Source: Pseudoduganella plicata (GTDB taxonomy: Bacteria > Pseudomonadota > Gammaproteobacteria > Burkholderiales > Burkholderiaceae_D). Taken from it: a DNA stretch of 64,000 bases. The translations under genes were made by a program, and so were the position numbers. The notes below the pieces were generated by a model that was not told the origin of the DNA, searched no databases, and saw nothing but the letters and a program-made list of their open reading frames with translations. This document shows, piece by piece, positions 26,653 to 35,615 of this stretch. Position 1 is the first letter of the stretch. Each line of letters starts with the position of its first letter. Location of the stretch: NCBI RefSeq assembly GCF_004421005.1, contig NZ_CP038026.1, positions 5,084,001-5,148,000 of the forward strand. The letters are read 5' to 3'.

Positions 26653-27703
26653 CAAGCGCGGAAATTTCTACGGATCCGGTTTCGCGCTCTGCACGGACGA
26701 TTTCGGTGCCATCGTTACGCACAAGGGATTGTATCTCAGCACCCATGGCCGTCCCGGCCCGCAAGGTACACAGATGGATGCTACGGAAGCCACCAGCCAG
26801 CTGAAGGCGGGCGCGGCGCTGACCAAAAATCTGTCCGACACCGCATCCAGGGCCGGTGCGGAGCCACTGGTCGGCCAGGAGGCGCTGAACACTTTTATCG
26901 ATGCCACGCAGGATCGGTATGAGGGCGATGGACAAGGCGGTGCGAACCGGTTCAAGGAACCCGTACTGCTGGCAGGTTCCCCGGCCGGTATCGGGCTGGC
27001 CAGCGCCCAGGGAACCCATGTCCACGCCGGCGCGGAAGTAACGCTGTCGTCCGGCCAGGATACCAACATCGCGGTGGGCAAGAGTCTGCTAGCCAGCATC
27101 GCCGAGAAAATCAGCCTGTTTGCGTACAACGCAGGCATAAAACTCTTCGCCGCCAAGGGCAAGGTCGAAGTGCAGGCGCAAAGCGGCGACCTCGATCTGA
27201 TCGCGGAAAAGGTGGTGCGCATGCTGTCGACAACGGCACGCATCGAAATTCACGCGAAGGAGGAAGTGCTGATCTCCGCAGGTGGGTCGTTCGTCAAGAT
27301 CAACGGCTCCGGCATTACCAACGGCACCTCAGGTACCTGGACCGCTCAGGCGTCGATGCATACGATGCCGGGGCCGGTGACCAATTCGCATGTGATGCCG
27401 CACGTGCCGAAACCGGAACTGGAAAAGAACGACCTCGAGTTCCGTCACATGACGGACTGGGGCGAGCCGCTGGCCGGGGCGGCATACAAGGCAATCCTGA
27501 GCGACGGCAGTATCCGCAAGGGCATTCTGGATGCGGCAGGTATCGCGCGCATCAGCGGCGTGCCGCCGGGCGTGGGGGCAAAAATCGAATATGACTACCG
27601 GCCATTGCAGGCAAGTTCCACTGTCAGTACAGAGCTGGACGATGACGTGCATGAGTTACTGAACTGGGTTCCGGGTGGAACGGGCAAGAAGGGGCAGGCA
27701 TGA
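26498..27703 (+). CDS. VgrG C-terminal part with TTR-like end
   Basis: Continuation of the VgrG needle in the +1-shifted frame, from SKEYKGSGFNQLALDD onward: DUF2345-type needle repeats (GIGLASAQGTHVHAGAEVTL, LDLIAEKVVRMLSTTARIEI) and a C-terminal domain of about 75 residues (EFRHMTDWGEPLAGAAYKAI, KGILDAAGIARISGVPPG) resembling transthyretin-like effector-docking domains of VgrGs. The first ATG at 26498 overlaps the previous frame and lacks a Shine-Dalgarno, so independent translation is doubtful. Repairing the indel would give one protein of about 915 residues. Its stop overlaps the effector start as ATGA. Confidence 0.85.
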   Translation: MAYFPAKSKEYKGSGFNQLALDDTTGQNRVHLYSTNTNAQLNLGYLVSQTGNKRGNFYGSGFALCTDDFGAIVTHKGLYLSTHGRPGPQGTQMDATEATSQLKAGAALTKNLSDTASRAGAEPLVGQEALNTFIDATQDRYEGDGQGGANRFKEPVLLAGSPAGIGLASAQGTHVHAGAEVTLSSGQDTNIAVGKSLLASIAEKISLFAYNAGIKLFAAKGKVEVQAQSGDLDLIAEKVVRMLSTTARIEIHAKEEVLISAGGSFVKINGSGITNGTSGTWTAQASMHTMPGPVTNSHVMPHVPKPELEKNDLEFRHMTDWGEPLAGAAYKAILSDGSIRKGILDAAGIARISGVPPGVGAKIEYDYRPLQASSTVSTELDDDVHELLNWVPGGTGKKGQA

Positions 27704-29364
27704 CCCAGCGCGCACCTGATCAGAATAATATTCTTGAAGATGCATGGGGCCAGGTCGTAGGCGGCATGGATTGGCTAAAATCGGTCCTGCTTGGCGAGTT
27801 CGCCGATCACCGCCCGCTGTCGGTCATCGTGGCCGACATGCTGGTCAGCTTCATTCCCGGCGTCGTTATCGTGACCAGCGCCCGCGACGCGGTCGCCGTC
27901 ATCCTGCGACTGGCAAGGCACCCCGAGAAGCGCGACGACCTGTTGGAATGGGTGCTGCTTTCCGCCTGCATGATCGTCATTGCCCTGCCCGTCGCCATGG
28001 CGGCAGCAGGTCTGGCAGCGGCAGGCGTCGGCGCGATCGTCGGCGGCATTGCCGGCTCGGAACTGGGCGCGGCACTGCGCGCGGTCATGCTGCTGCTGAT
28101 CAAGGAAGCGTCCAAGCTGGTCGAACTCGTGCAGTTCCTGCAAAAGTTCATCAAAGGCGACATCATCAAATTCCTTCGTGCGATCGACTTCGTCAAGTAC
28201 GAGAAACCGCTGCTGCAAGCGCTGAACAAGCTGACCGGCAAGCTGGTGTCGATCGTCAAGTCCCTGCGCACCCACCTGGAAAGCCTGAGCTACTTCGATG
28301 CGGTCAAGGCGACGATCGCGAAGCTGAAACAGTGGGAAGATGCGTTCTATGAAGTGCAGCGAGCGGCAATACGGCAGATACCGAAAGCGCTCGCGGAATT
28401 GAACGTGCGGCTGGCGAAGGTGCTGACGCAGATGTTGCCAAAGGAGGCGCATACCGTTGCCGCTGGTGTAAGCGCAGACAAGAACGTCGTGGTTCCGCCG
28501 ACGCGACAGCGCGTCAGGGATACGCCGGGTAATGTTCTTGCTCATACAGGCGAGGGCGCGCCTGCGGCGGGCGGCAAGGCGACAGGCAAGGGCGGTGCAA
28601 AGGCGAAGCCCAAGGCCGCAGCGAAAGCCGAGACGAAGCCGAAGCCGCCACTGAAGGACAAGCCTGAGCCGCCTCCGAAGCCGCCCGAGGGCACGAATAC
28701 GAAGAAGCAGGTTGCTGCCGATGTCAAGGCGGCTGCGGACCGGGAGCGGATTACGCAGTTGTCGAATGAGGCGCTAGAAGCCGAAAAGCGGGGCGACACG
28801 GCGTTAAAGGATAAGAAGATCGGGGAGGCTCAGGATATATTACGACCGTATTTTCCTAAGAAGAACTCTAACGAAACATGGGATGAAGTTATAAAACGGC
28901 TGGATGTGGCATCACCCAAGGATGGGGCAGTTTTCTGGTCTGGAACTGCAAGGTTGGCGGATGATACCGGTAAACCAGACGCTGCGAGAGCATTTGCGGA
29001 GAAGATCGGCGGCGTGACGTTGGAGACGACGCCTGGTGGGCGGATCGTCGATGGTTGGAAAGAGATTAATGTTGATTATCCCTGGAACGAGAAGAATGGA
29101 CCCCCGCCATTTGCAAGCGAATTGTGGCAAGGTATTTCAACAAACTATGCACAGTCCGCGACTGGGAATGTGAATGTTGTTCAGACCGCGGATAAATTGC
29201 GGGCAGATTATACCGTTTGGTATAACTTTGAGAAGGGTGAACTCATTAGTCGCAGAAGGAACGGGCTTGTGAATGATATAAATATTCACGTAGCAAATGC
29301 TGATTCGACGCTTACCACGCTGGGAAAAGATGAGGTCGAGGATCTATTGTTCTATAGGAAGTAA
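27700..29364 (+). CDS. T6SS effector with CD38-like NAD-cyclase/hydrolase toxin domain
   Basis: A 554-residue polymorphic toxin translated from an ATGA overlap with vgrG. Residues 1-130 form a hydrophobic delivery module with membrane-like segments (VLLSACMIVIALPVAMAAAG), seen in T6SS-associated toxins. Residues 130-250 are helical. Residues about 285-330 are a Lys/Pro-rich linker. From about residue 385 base composition becomes AT-rich and a toxin domain starts. It carries FWSG (W413), TLETT (E442), ELWQGIS (W476, S480) and NFEKGE (E511/E514). These match in order and spacing human CD38 W125, E146, W189, S193 and E226 of the ADP-ribosyl cyclase/NAD glycohydrolase fold. I infer NAD+ destruction or cyclisation in the target cell. 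The family match is by eye and needs structural confirmation. Confidence 0.75.
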   Translation: MTQRAPDQNNILEDAWGQVVGGMDWLKSVLLGEFADHRPLSVIVADMLVSFIPGVVIVTSARDAVAVILRLARHPEKRDDLLEWVLLSACMIVIALPVAMAAAGLAAAGVGAIVGGIAGSELGAALRAVMLLLIKEASKLVELVQFLQKFIKGDIIKFLRAIDFVKYEKPLLQALNKLTGKLVSIVKSLRTHLESLSYFDAVKATIAKLKQWEDAFYEVQRAAIRQIPKALAELNVRLAKVLTQMLPKEAHTVAAGVSADKNVVVPPTRQRVRDTPGNVLAHTGEGAPAAGGKATGKGGAKAKPKAAAKAETKPKPPLKDKPEPPPKPPEGTNTKKQVAADVKAAADRERITQLSNEALEAEKRGDTALKDKKIGEAQDILRPYFPKKNSNETWDEVIKRLDVASPKDGAVFWSGTARLADDTGKPDAARAFAEKIGGVTLETTPGGRIVDGWKEINVDYPWNEKNGPPPFASELWQGISTNYAQSATGNVNVVQTADKLRADYTVWYNFEKGELISRRRNGLVNDINIHVANADSTLTTLGKDEVEDLLFYRK

Positions 29365-29366
29365 TT

Positions 29367-29960
29367 ATGAACGCGTATCAGAACTTCTTGAATTTTTTTT
29401 CAATGCACAATAAGGAGCGGCTAGATGGACTTACTGTTGCCTATTTTGATGCAATGACACAAGATGAAAAGGCGAGAGCATATGAGTATCTACTTGCACG
29501 GATAAAAACGGGCGGTGTCGAAGAAGATGTTAACGGTCTTTTTCTAGTGGACCCTAAGTTGGCCTATCAGGATGTCGCTAATCTCTTGAAATCAAATCAA
29601 CTCGGCAGGGAAGCAATAATTGTTGGTGCAGGGCGCCTCTACACTGATTCTCAAGACCAAAATTTGATAAATATCTTCGTAAGCGCGATGTCCAGTCGGG
29701 AAAAACGTCTGCGTGAACTAGGGGCTCGCTATGTACCAGCGATCCCCGAGCCGGAGGTTGTGGGAAGTTTGCAAGGAATGATCAGGACCGAAACCGATAG
29801 GCGATTGCTTATTCAAGCGGCCACGAAGTTGTTGCAGTGTTGTAATGTTACTAGGCACACGGTTGGGACGAACCGATATATCGATCTATTTGACGGATTG
29901 TTGAGTGACGATACTGCTGTAAAGGAGCATTCTATCGCAAGCCTACATTCTTCTGTTTAA
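29367..29960 (+). CDS. Probable immunity protein to the T6SS effector
   Basis: A 197-residue cytoplasmic protein starting two bases after the effector stop. It is AT-rich compared with the flanking chromosome, like the toxin domain it follows. No catalytic motif is seen. The sequence is helical throughout, with units such as LGREAIIVGAGRLYTDSQDQ and RRLLIQAATKLLQCCNVT suggestive of HEAT-like repeats, a fold used by several immunity proteins. Position, size and composition make immunity the best guess. It is not recognised as a named Imm family. Confidence 0.7.
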   Translation: MNAYQNFLNFFSMHNKERLDGLTVAYFDAMTQDEKARAYEYLLARIKTGGVEEDVNGLFLVDPKLAYQDVANLLKSNQLGREAIIVGAGRLYTDSQDQNLINIFVSAMSSREKRLRELGARYVPAIPEPEVVGSLQGMIRTETDRRLLIQAATKLLQCCNVTRHTVGTNRYIDLFDGLLSDDTAVKEHSIASLHSSV

Positions 29961-30082
29961 TGCTTGGCTACATAGACAGCGGCGGTGCCTTGTATGTCGC
30001 ACGCATACGAGCCGCTGAACAACCGCTGTAACGGCATCTCGAATCTTGGACGTTCTGCCGGTGCAATTTGAAAGGAAATATC

Positions 30083-30349
30083 GTGAGCTTGCCAATTGTT
30101 AGGATGGGGGATGCCACGTCACATGGAGGCCGTGTCGTGACCGCCTCGCCAACTCATACAATCGGAGGAATCGGAATAGCGCGTGTTGGCGACAAAATCG
30201 TTTGCCCGTTGCCTGGGCACGGCGTTAACATCATAGTCGAAGGCGCTCCAAACTATCTCATCAGCGGTCGTATGGTAGCGTTACATGGGCACCATGGCGC
30301 ATGTGGTTGCACACTAATCTCCGGCCTCGTAACAGCAACACATGGGTAA
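30083..30349 (+). CDS. PAAR-domain spike-tip protein
   Basis: An 88-residue PAAR protein, predicted to cap the VgrG trimer as a sharp zinc-bound cone. MGDATSHGG at the start, VGDKIVCPLPGHG in the middle and ALHGHHGACGC near the end provide the Cys/His ligands and Gly turns typical of the fold. The start is GTG at 30083 because AAAGGA (30071-30076) is correctly placed; a TTG at 30068 is the alternative. It is the fourth gene of the vgrG-effector-immunity-PAAR module. The 276 bases after it (30350-30625) contain only short frames without recognisable content. Confidence 0.88.
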   Translation: MSLPIVRMGDATSHGGRVVTASPTHTIGGIGIARVGDKIVCPLPGHGVNIIVEGAPNYLISGRMVALHGHHGACGCTLISGLVTATHG

Positions 30350-30625
30350 TGGAAGTCAATACAGATCAAGGGCGTGGAACTGAATACCTCCGGCAGGCAC
30401 AGGGCGGCGGAGCTCTACGTATTTCAGGTTGGGCGGGAGGCAAGGGCTGGACGAACAATTCCTCAGCCATTTCCAGGGCATGACCACACGAGCTGTACAA
30501 TAGATTCAGCTCGGCGAATCAGTAAGAAGTCTTCTACTCTGTGTCAGCGTGCGAGATGTTCCAAGTGACACTCGCGCATGGCTGGCCGACTGGCAGCGGG
30601 CCGCGCCTTGCTCGGCGCGGCTGCG

Positions 30626-31525
30626 TTATTGCAGACCCCGCGCCGCCCGTTCCGCCAACTCCACAAACGCCTCCACCCGGGGATTTCCATCCTCCACCCG
30701 CTGCGCCAGCATCATCGTCGTCATGGCCGCCGGATCGGCCAGCGGCCGGTAGACGACGCCCTCCATATTGATACGATCGAACGAGCTCGGCAGCACCGAG
30801 ATGCCGATGCCCGCCGCAACGAGGCCGATGATCGTCGACGCTTCGCCCGCTTCCATCGCGATTTGCGGTACGAAGCCGGCTTCGCGGCACATGCGGAAGA
30901 TCTGCGGGTAGATGCCCGTGCCGGCGTTCTTCGGGTACATCACGAACTGCTGGCCTGCCAGATCTCTAACCGCCACCGTTTCCTGCGCGGCCAGCGGCGA
31001 ATCGGCTGGCAGTACGAGCCGCAGCGGGACGTGCTGCAGCGTGGTCAGGCGTACGGTGTCCGGCACGGCGACGGAAACCGAGCGGACGAAGCCCAGGTCC
31101 AGCTCGCGCGCCTCCAGCGCCGCCAGCTGCGGCAGTGTCGCCATCTCGTGCAACGTCAGCGCCACGCCGGGGAACTGCTGACGGTATTGGCGTATCACGG
31201 TGGCAAACAGCGGCGTGAAGGGCGTCGAGAAGGTGAAGCCGACGCGCAGTTCGCCAGCTTCGCCACGTGCCGCGCGGCGTGCCGTTTCCTTGGACTGCTC
31301 GGCCAGGGCCAGCATGCGGCGAGCGTCGGCCAGGAACAGCTTGCCCGCTTCCGTCAGGCGTACCCAGCGCTTGCTGCGCTCTAGCAGCAGGGTGCCCACT
31401 TCCGCTTCCAGCGCCTGGATCTGCTGGCTCAGCGGTGGCTGGCCGATGTGTAGCCGCTCGGCCGCGCGTGTAAAGCTCAGTTCTTCCGCGACGGCGACAA
31501 AATAACGTAGATGGCGCAGTTCCAT
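30626..31525 (-). CDS. LysR family transcriptional regulator
   Basis: A 299-residue LysR regulator. The winged HTH is at residues 1-60 (MELRHLRYFVAVAEELSFTR, then QPPLSQQIQALEAEVG). The effector-binding domain follows at about 90-295 (ELRVGFTFSTPF). The start style (LRHLRYFVAVAEE) is that of the CatM/BenM/CbnR branch, often sensing aromatic or dicarboxylic metabolites. It is divergent from an MFS transporter gene with 96 bases between start codons, so it most likely controls that transporter and itself from the AT-rich shared region (31526-31621). Confidence 0.92.
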   Translation of the reverse strand: MELRHLRYFVAVAEELSFTRAAERLHIGQPPLSQQIQALEAEVGTLLLERSKRWVRLTEAGKLFLADARRMLALAEQSKETARRAARGEAGELRVGFTFSTPFTPLFATVIRQYRQQFPGVALTLHEMATLPQLAALEARELDLGFVRSVSVAVPDTVRLTTLQHVPLRLVLPADSPLAAQETVAVRDLAGQQFVMYPKNAGTGIYPQIFRMCREAGFVPQIAMEAGEASTIIGLVAAGIGISVLPSSFDRINMEGVVYRPLADPAAMTTMMLAQRVEDGNPRVEAFVELAERAARGLQ

Positions 31526-31621
31526 GTTATCGCTTCAAAGTATTAATAACGCCTCAAATATATATTGGACAGTAATAGAACGCAAAACTAAGATCGTTCC
31601 ACTGTCAGATCGAGGTTCATC

Positions 31622-32836
31622 ATGTCCCGCATCGCCGTCGGTACCGCCGACTTCAAACGCACCAACCGCGCCATGTTCTTTGGCGGCTTCTCCTGCTTTG
31701 CCCTGCTGTACTGCGTGCAGCCGCTGATGCCGTTGCTGGCCCATGAGTTCGTGCTGACACCGGCGCAGAGCAGTCTGTCGCTGTCGATCTCGACGGGCGC
31801 GCTGGCGCTGTCGCTGCTGGTGTCGTCGGTCGTGTCCGACCGCTTCGGACGCAAGCCCATCATGGTCGCCGCCATGGCGATCGCGGCGTTGATGACACTG
31901 GCCTGCGCATTTGCCGACGGCTACCCGCAACTGCTGGCGATGCGTGCCTTGCTGGGCCTGGCGCTGGGCGGCATGCCTGCCGTGGCGATGGCCTATCTGG
32001 GCGAGGAGATCGAGCCGGCATCGCTGGGCCTGTCGATGGGGTTGTACATCAGCGGCAGCGCGTTTGGCGGCATGTTCGGCCGGGTGCTGGCGTCCACCCT
32101 GTCCGATTTCCTGTCGTGGCGGGTTGCAATGGCCGTCATCGGCATCGCCGGCGTCCTGGCCGCGGCCGAGTTCTGGCGCAGCCTGCCCGCTTCCCGGCAC
32201 TTCCGGCGCGGGCCCGGCGGGCTGCGCGCTCTCGCTGGCGGCCTGCGCCGGCATTTCGGCGACGCGGGCCTGCCGTGGCTGTTCGCGCTGGCTTTCCTGC
32301 TGATGGGCTGCTTCGTCAGCGCCTATAACTATATCGGCTACCGGCTGCTGGGCACGCCATACGGGCTGCGCCAGAGTGTCGTTGGCGGCATCTCGTTCCT
32401 GTATTTGCTGGGCATTTTCAGTTCGGTGTGGGCCGGCAAGCTGGCCGACCGCCTCGGCCGCCGCGGTGTGCTGTGGCTGGTAATGTCCGTGATGGCGGCC
32501 GGTCTGGCGCTGACGCTGTCACATGCCTTGCCGCTGATCGTCCTCGGCATGGCACTGTTTACGTTCGGCTTCTTCGCCTCGCACTCGGTCACGAGCAGCT
32601 GGGTGGGACGGCGCGCCCGTCCGCCGCAGGCGCTTGCCTCTGCGCTGTACCTGTTCTTCTATTACCTGGGATCGAGCGTGGTGGGGTGGCTGTGCGGACA
32701 CCTGTGGGCATGGGCCGGCTGGAACGGCGTCGTGTTGCTGCTGGGAACGCTGCTGGGCGGCGCCCTGTTGATCGCGCGGCGCCTGCGCAGCCTGATGCCG
32801 CTCGACCCGGCGGCATCGCTGGCCGCGGCCACTTGA
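31622..32836 (+). CDS. MFS transporter (YnfM-like)
   Basis: A 404-residue, 12-helix major facilitator. The loop motif DRFGRKPIM is at residues 76-84 and its half-molecule repeat DRLGRRGVLW lies past the midpoint. FALLYCVQPLMPLLAHEF near the start is the pattern of the YnfM/arabinose-efflux-like family. The substrate is unknown; the divergent LysR regulator should sense it or a related compound. It probably exports a small metabolite or drug across the inner membrane. Confidence 0.88.
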   Translation: MSRIAVGTADFKRTNRAMFFGGFSCFALLYCVQPLMPLLAHEFVLTPAQSSLSLSISTGALALSLLVSSVVSDRFGRKPIMVAAMAIAALMTLACAFADGYPQLLAMRALLGLALGGMPAVAMAYLGEEIEPASLGLSMGLYISGSAFGGMFGRVLASTLSDFLSWRVAMAVIGIAGVLAAAEFWRSLPASRHFRRGPGGLRALAGGLRRHFGDAGLPWLFALAFLLMGCFVSAYNYIGYRLLGTPYGLRQSVVGGISFLYLLGIFSSVWAGKLADRLGRRGVLWLVMSVMAAGLALTLSHALPLIVLGMALFTFGFFASHSVTSSWVGRRARPPQALASALYLFFYYLGSSVVGWLCGHLWAWAGWNGVVLLLGTLLGGALLIARRLRSLMPLDPAASLAAAT

Positions 32837-32938
32837 CGTTTGAGACGCGTCAAGCGGCAATCATCCGCCCGCAACTTGCGCACGGTGCCGCCCTCCAACG
32901 ATCAGTGGCGCACGGGCGCCTTTCGATATGGAGGGATC

Positions 32939-33265
32939 ATGTTGCCTGAACAGGAAATCCGAAGCCGTCTCAGCAGTTTGCAGCTTGCCGTGGGCCATGC
33001 CGCCCAGGCATTGTCCGCCGAGCGCCACCTGCCCGGCGAGTTGCGCGAATACATACAGCGGCTGGACCATCATTCGGATCGCATCACGGAGATCCTGGCG
33101 CTGCGCGACCCGCGCCGGATCGTCAAGCTGGTGGACGATATGGAACTGCTCGGGGCACGCGCCCGCCGCGTCTGCGCCAGCGGACTACCGCTGTCCGGGC
33201 AGATGAAGTCGGCTGTCAATCATATGTATAACGAGCTGGTCGAGTTCAAGCAGCGCCTGCATTGA
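32939..33265 (+). CDS. Hypothetical small helical protein
   Basis: A 108-residue soluble protein of unknown function. GGAGGG lies 3 bases before the ATG. The sequence is Arg/Leu-rich and probably a helical bundle (RLSSLQLAVGHAAQALSAER; MKSAVNHMYNELVEFKQRLH), with two His-rich turns. No domain is recognised. It lies about 100 bases after the MFS gene and may be co-transcribed with it. The 210 bases that follow (33266-33476) hold nothing I can assign. Confidence 0.6.
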   Translation: MLPEQEIRSRLSSLQLAVGHAAQALSAERHLPGELREYIQRLDHHSDRITEILALRDPRRIVKLVDDMELLGARARRVCASGLPLSGQMKSAVNHMYNELVEFKQRLH

Positions 33266-33476
33266 GTCGGCGGCCGCGGCCAGGTTTTTGTCGGGTGACA
33301 TGGGTGACACTCGCCCGGAGGCACGAGTGGCGCATGCCGGTTGGGACTGTAGTGTCGCCCGATGGGGCAAGCTGCCGGCGGCGGCCCGTATGCAATCGTC
33401 GGCAGTGCAGGCAGGTATCCGCGCGCCTGGCCTGCGTTGCCGCTGCCGCAAACCGCCGGGCCGTCAGCAGGGCAGG

Positions 33477-34721
33477 TTACAGCACGCCAGCCGCCCGCAG
33501 CGCCGCCAGCTCCTCCTCGCTACGCCCCAGCAGCTCGCGCAGCACCTCGTCCGTATGCTGCCCCAGCGTGGGCGGGGCCGTGCGCACGTCCGCCGGGGAG
33601 GCCGAGAGGCGCATCGGGCTGCGCACGAGCTTCGTGCTGCCGGCGGTAGGGTGGGGCACGTCGACCACCATGCCGCGCGCCTGCACCTGCGGATTCTTGT
33701 AGACGTCGGCCAGGTCGTTGATGGGGCCGCACGGCACGTTGACCGCTTCCAGCAGCGCGATCCATTCGTCGCGCGACTTCTGCAGCACCATGTCGGCCAG
33801 CAGCGGGACCAGCACGTCGCGGTTCTGCACGCGCAGCGGATTGGTGGCGAAGCGCGGATCCGCCGCCAGCTCGGCGCGGCCGCCGGCTTCGACGAATTTG
33901 ACGTACTGGCCGTCGTTGCCGGTGGCGACGATGATGTAGCCGTCGGCACACTGGAACGTCTGGTACGGCACGATGTTCGGGTGCGCGTTGCCCCAGCGCT
34001 TCGGCGCCTTCCCGCTGTTGAGGTAATTGCTGCCCATATTGGCCAGCATGGCGACCTGCACGTCCAGCAGCGCCATGTCGATGTACTGACCCTCGCCCGT
34101 GCGGTCGCGGTGGATCAGCGCGGCCTGGATGGCAATGGTGGCGTACATGCCCGTCATCAGGTCGCACAGGGCCACGCCGGCCTTTTGCGGGCCGCCGCCG
34201 GGCAGGTCGTCGCGCTCGCCCGTCACGCTCATCAATCCGCCCATGCCCTGGATCAGGAAGTCGTAGCCGGCGCGGTGGGCATACGGGCCGTCCTGGCCGA
34301 AGCCCGTCACGGAGCAGTAGACGATGTCGGGCTTGACGGCTTTCAGCGACGCGTAGTCGAGACCATAGCGTTGCAGTTGCCCCACCTTGTAGTTTTCCAG
34401 CACCACGTCCGACTGCTGCGCCAGCTCGCGGATCAGGGCCTGGCCTTCGGCGGTCGAGATGTCGACGGTGACGGAGCGCTTGCCCCGGTTCGCGGCCAGG
34501 TAATAGGCCGCTTCGCGCGTATCGTTGCCGTCCGCATCCTTTGCATACGGCGGCCCCCAGGCGCGCGTGTCGTCGCCGGCGCCGGGCCGTTCGATCTTGA
34601 TGACGTCGGCGCCCAGGTCCGCCAGGTTCTGCGAGCACCAGGGGCCGGCGAGCACGCGCGACAGGTCGAGCACGCGGATATGTCCCAAGGCTCGTGGCCC
34701 GGGAGTAGGAGTGGTTTGCAT
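33477..34721 (-). CDS. Class III CoA transferase (CaiB/BaiF family)
   Basis: A 414-residue family III CoA transferase, moving CoA between carboxylic acids. The start of the fold is LGHIRVLDLSRVLAGPWCSQ. The characteristic LADLGADVIKIERPGAGDD follows, with NRGKRSVTVD and the catalytic-Asp region ALLDVQVAMLANMG (Asp about residue 170). The acyl substrate cannot be told from sequence; succinate/formate, carnitine and bile-acid members look alike here. The start is set at MQTTPTPG. No acyl-CoA synthetase or dehydrogenase is adjacent. Confidence 0.93.
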   Translation of the reverse strand: MQTTPTPGPRALGHIRVLDLSRVLAGPWCSQNLADLGADVIKIERPGAGDDTRAWGPPYAKDADGNDTREAAYYLAANRGKRSVTVDISTAEGQALIRELAQQSDVVLENYKVGQLQRYGLDYASLKAVKPDIVYCSVTGFGQDGPYAHRAGYDFLIQGMGGLMSVTGERDDLPGGGPQKAGVALCDLMTGMYATIAIQAALIHRDRTGEGQYIDMALLDVQVAMLANMGSNYLNSGKAPKRWGNAHPNIVPYQTFQCADGYIIVATGNDGQYVKFVEAGGRAELAADPRFATNPLRVQNRDVLVPLLADMVLQKSRDEWIALLEAVNVPCGPINDLADVYKNPQVQARGMVVDVPHPTAGSTKLVRSPMRLSASPADVRTAPPTLGQHTDEVLRELLGRSEEELAALRAAGVL

Positions 34722-34800
34722 CGATGGTCTCGTTGTTGTTCGAAGGGCCACAGCTTAGCCTATCTGTACCCGGGCATCCACTCGTGGTACTGTTTCACGC

Positions 34801-35544
34801 ATGTGGCCCTATCCCAGAATGATCGCCCACCGGGGCGGTGGCACCATGGCGCCGGAAAACACGTTGGCGGCGCTGGCGGCCGGCCTGCGCCACGGCTATC
34901 ATGCCGTCGAGTTCGATGTGATGCTCTCGCGCGACGGCATCGGCGTCGTCATGCACGACCCGGACTTCGGCCGCACCGTCCTGGGCCCGGGCAGCGTCGC
35001 GCAGACGGATGCGGCGGCCATCGCGGCGCTCGATGCCGGTAGCTGGTTCGGCGCGGAACACGCGGGCGAGCCGGTGCCACTGTTCGTGCCGTTCGCCGAG
35101 TACTGCAAGGGGCACGACATCTGGATGAACATCGAGATCAAGCCTGCGCCCGGCCACGACGAGGCGACCGGCCGCTGGGTCGCCAGCACCGTCCGCGACC
35201 TGTTTCCGGACGAGAGTGACCAGGCCAGGCTGCCGCTGCTGTCGTCGTTCAGCGCCGCGGCGCTGCGGGCGGCGCGGGCTGCGGCCCCGGGCTTGCCCCG
35301 GGCGCTGGCCTTCGGCGCGCTGCCGCCCGACTGGGAAGGGCAGGCGCGCGAACTGGGCGTGCTGTCCGTCCACGTCGACCACAACCGGCTGACACCGGCC
35401 CTGGCGCAGTCCGTCAAGGCGGCCGGATTCGGGCTGTTTTGCTATACCGTCAACGATCCCGCGCGCGCCCGGCTGCTGCTGGGGTGGGGCGTGGACGCGA
35501 TCTGCACCGACCGGATCGATCTGCTGGCGTGGGACTTCAAGTAG
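34801..35544 (+). CDS. ugpQ: Glycerophosphodiester phosphodiesterase
   Basis: A 247-residue cytoplasmic GDPD releasing glycerol-3-phosphate from glycerophosphodiesters. The metal and active-site residues are in IAHRGGGTMAPENTL (HRG and PENT), VEFDVMLSRDGIGVVMHDP (catalytic His with E/D ligands) and NIEIKP. The C-terminal part has GLFCYTVNDP and VDAICTDRID, standard for the family. There is no signal peptide, matching UgpQ rather than periplasmic GlpQ. It lies alone between the CoA transferase and alaS; a TATAAT for alaS (35557-35562) follows its stop. Confidence 0.93.
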   Translation: MWPYPRMIAHRGGGTMAPENTLAALAAGLRHGYHAVEFDVMLSRDGIGVVMHDPDFGRTVLGPGSVAQTDAAAIAALDAGSWFGAEHAGEPVPLFVPFAEYCKGHDIWMNIEIKPAPGHDEATGRWVASTVRDLFPDESDQARLPLLSSFSAAALRAARAAAPGLPRALAFGALPPDWEGQARELGVLSVHVDHNRLTPALAQSVKAAGFGLFCYTVNDPARARLLLGWGVDAICTDRIDLLAWDFK

Positions 35545-35615
35545 CTGCCAGCGTTATATAATCAGCGTTTTACCCAATCCAGCCAGGGCACGCGCGCCCG
35601 CACTAGCCAACCAAC

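Noticed and set aside
24948-30349. Complete T6SS gene cluster
   Set aside because: Only vgrG, effector, immunity and PAAR are present. No sheath, baseplate, ATPase or membrane-complex genes occur in the window, so this is an orphan cargo module.
30350-30625. Possible gene remnants after the PAAR gene
   Set aside because: Two short frames (60-64 codons) exist but neither has a start signal or recognisable content. They could be degraded DNA but no parent gene can be named.
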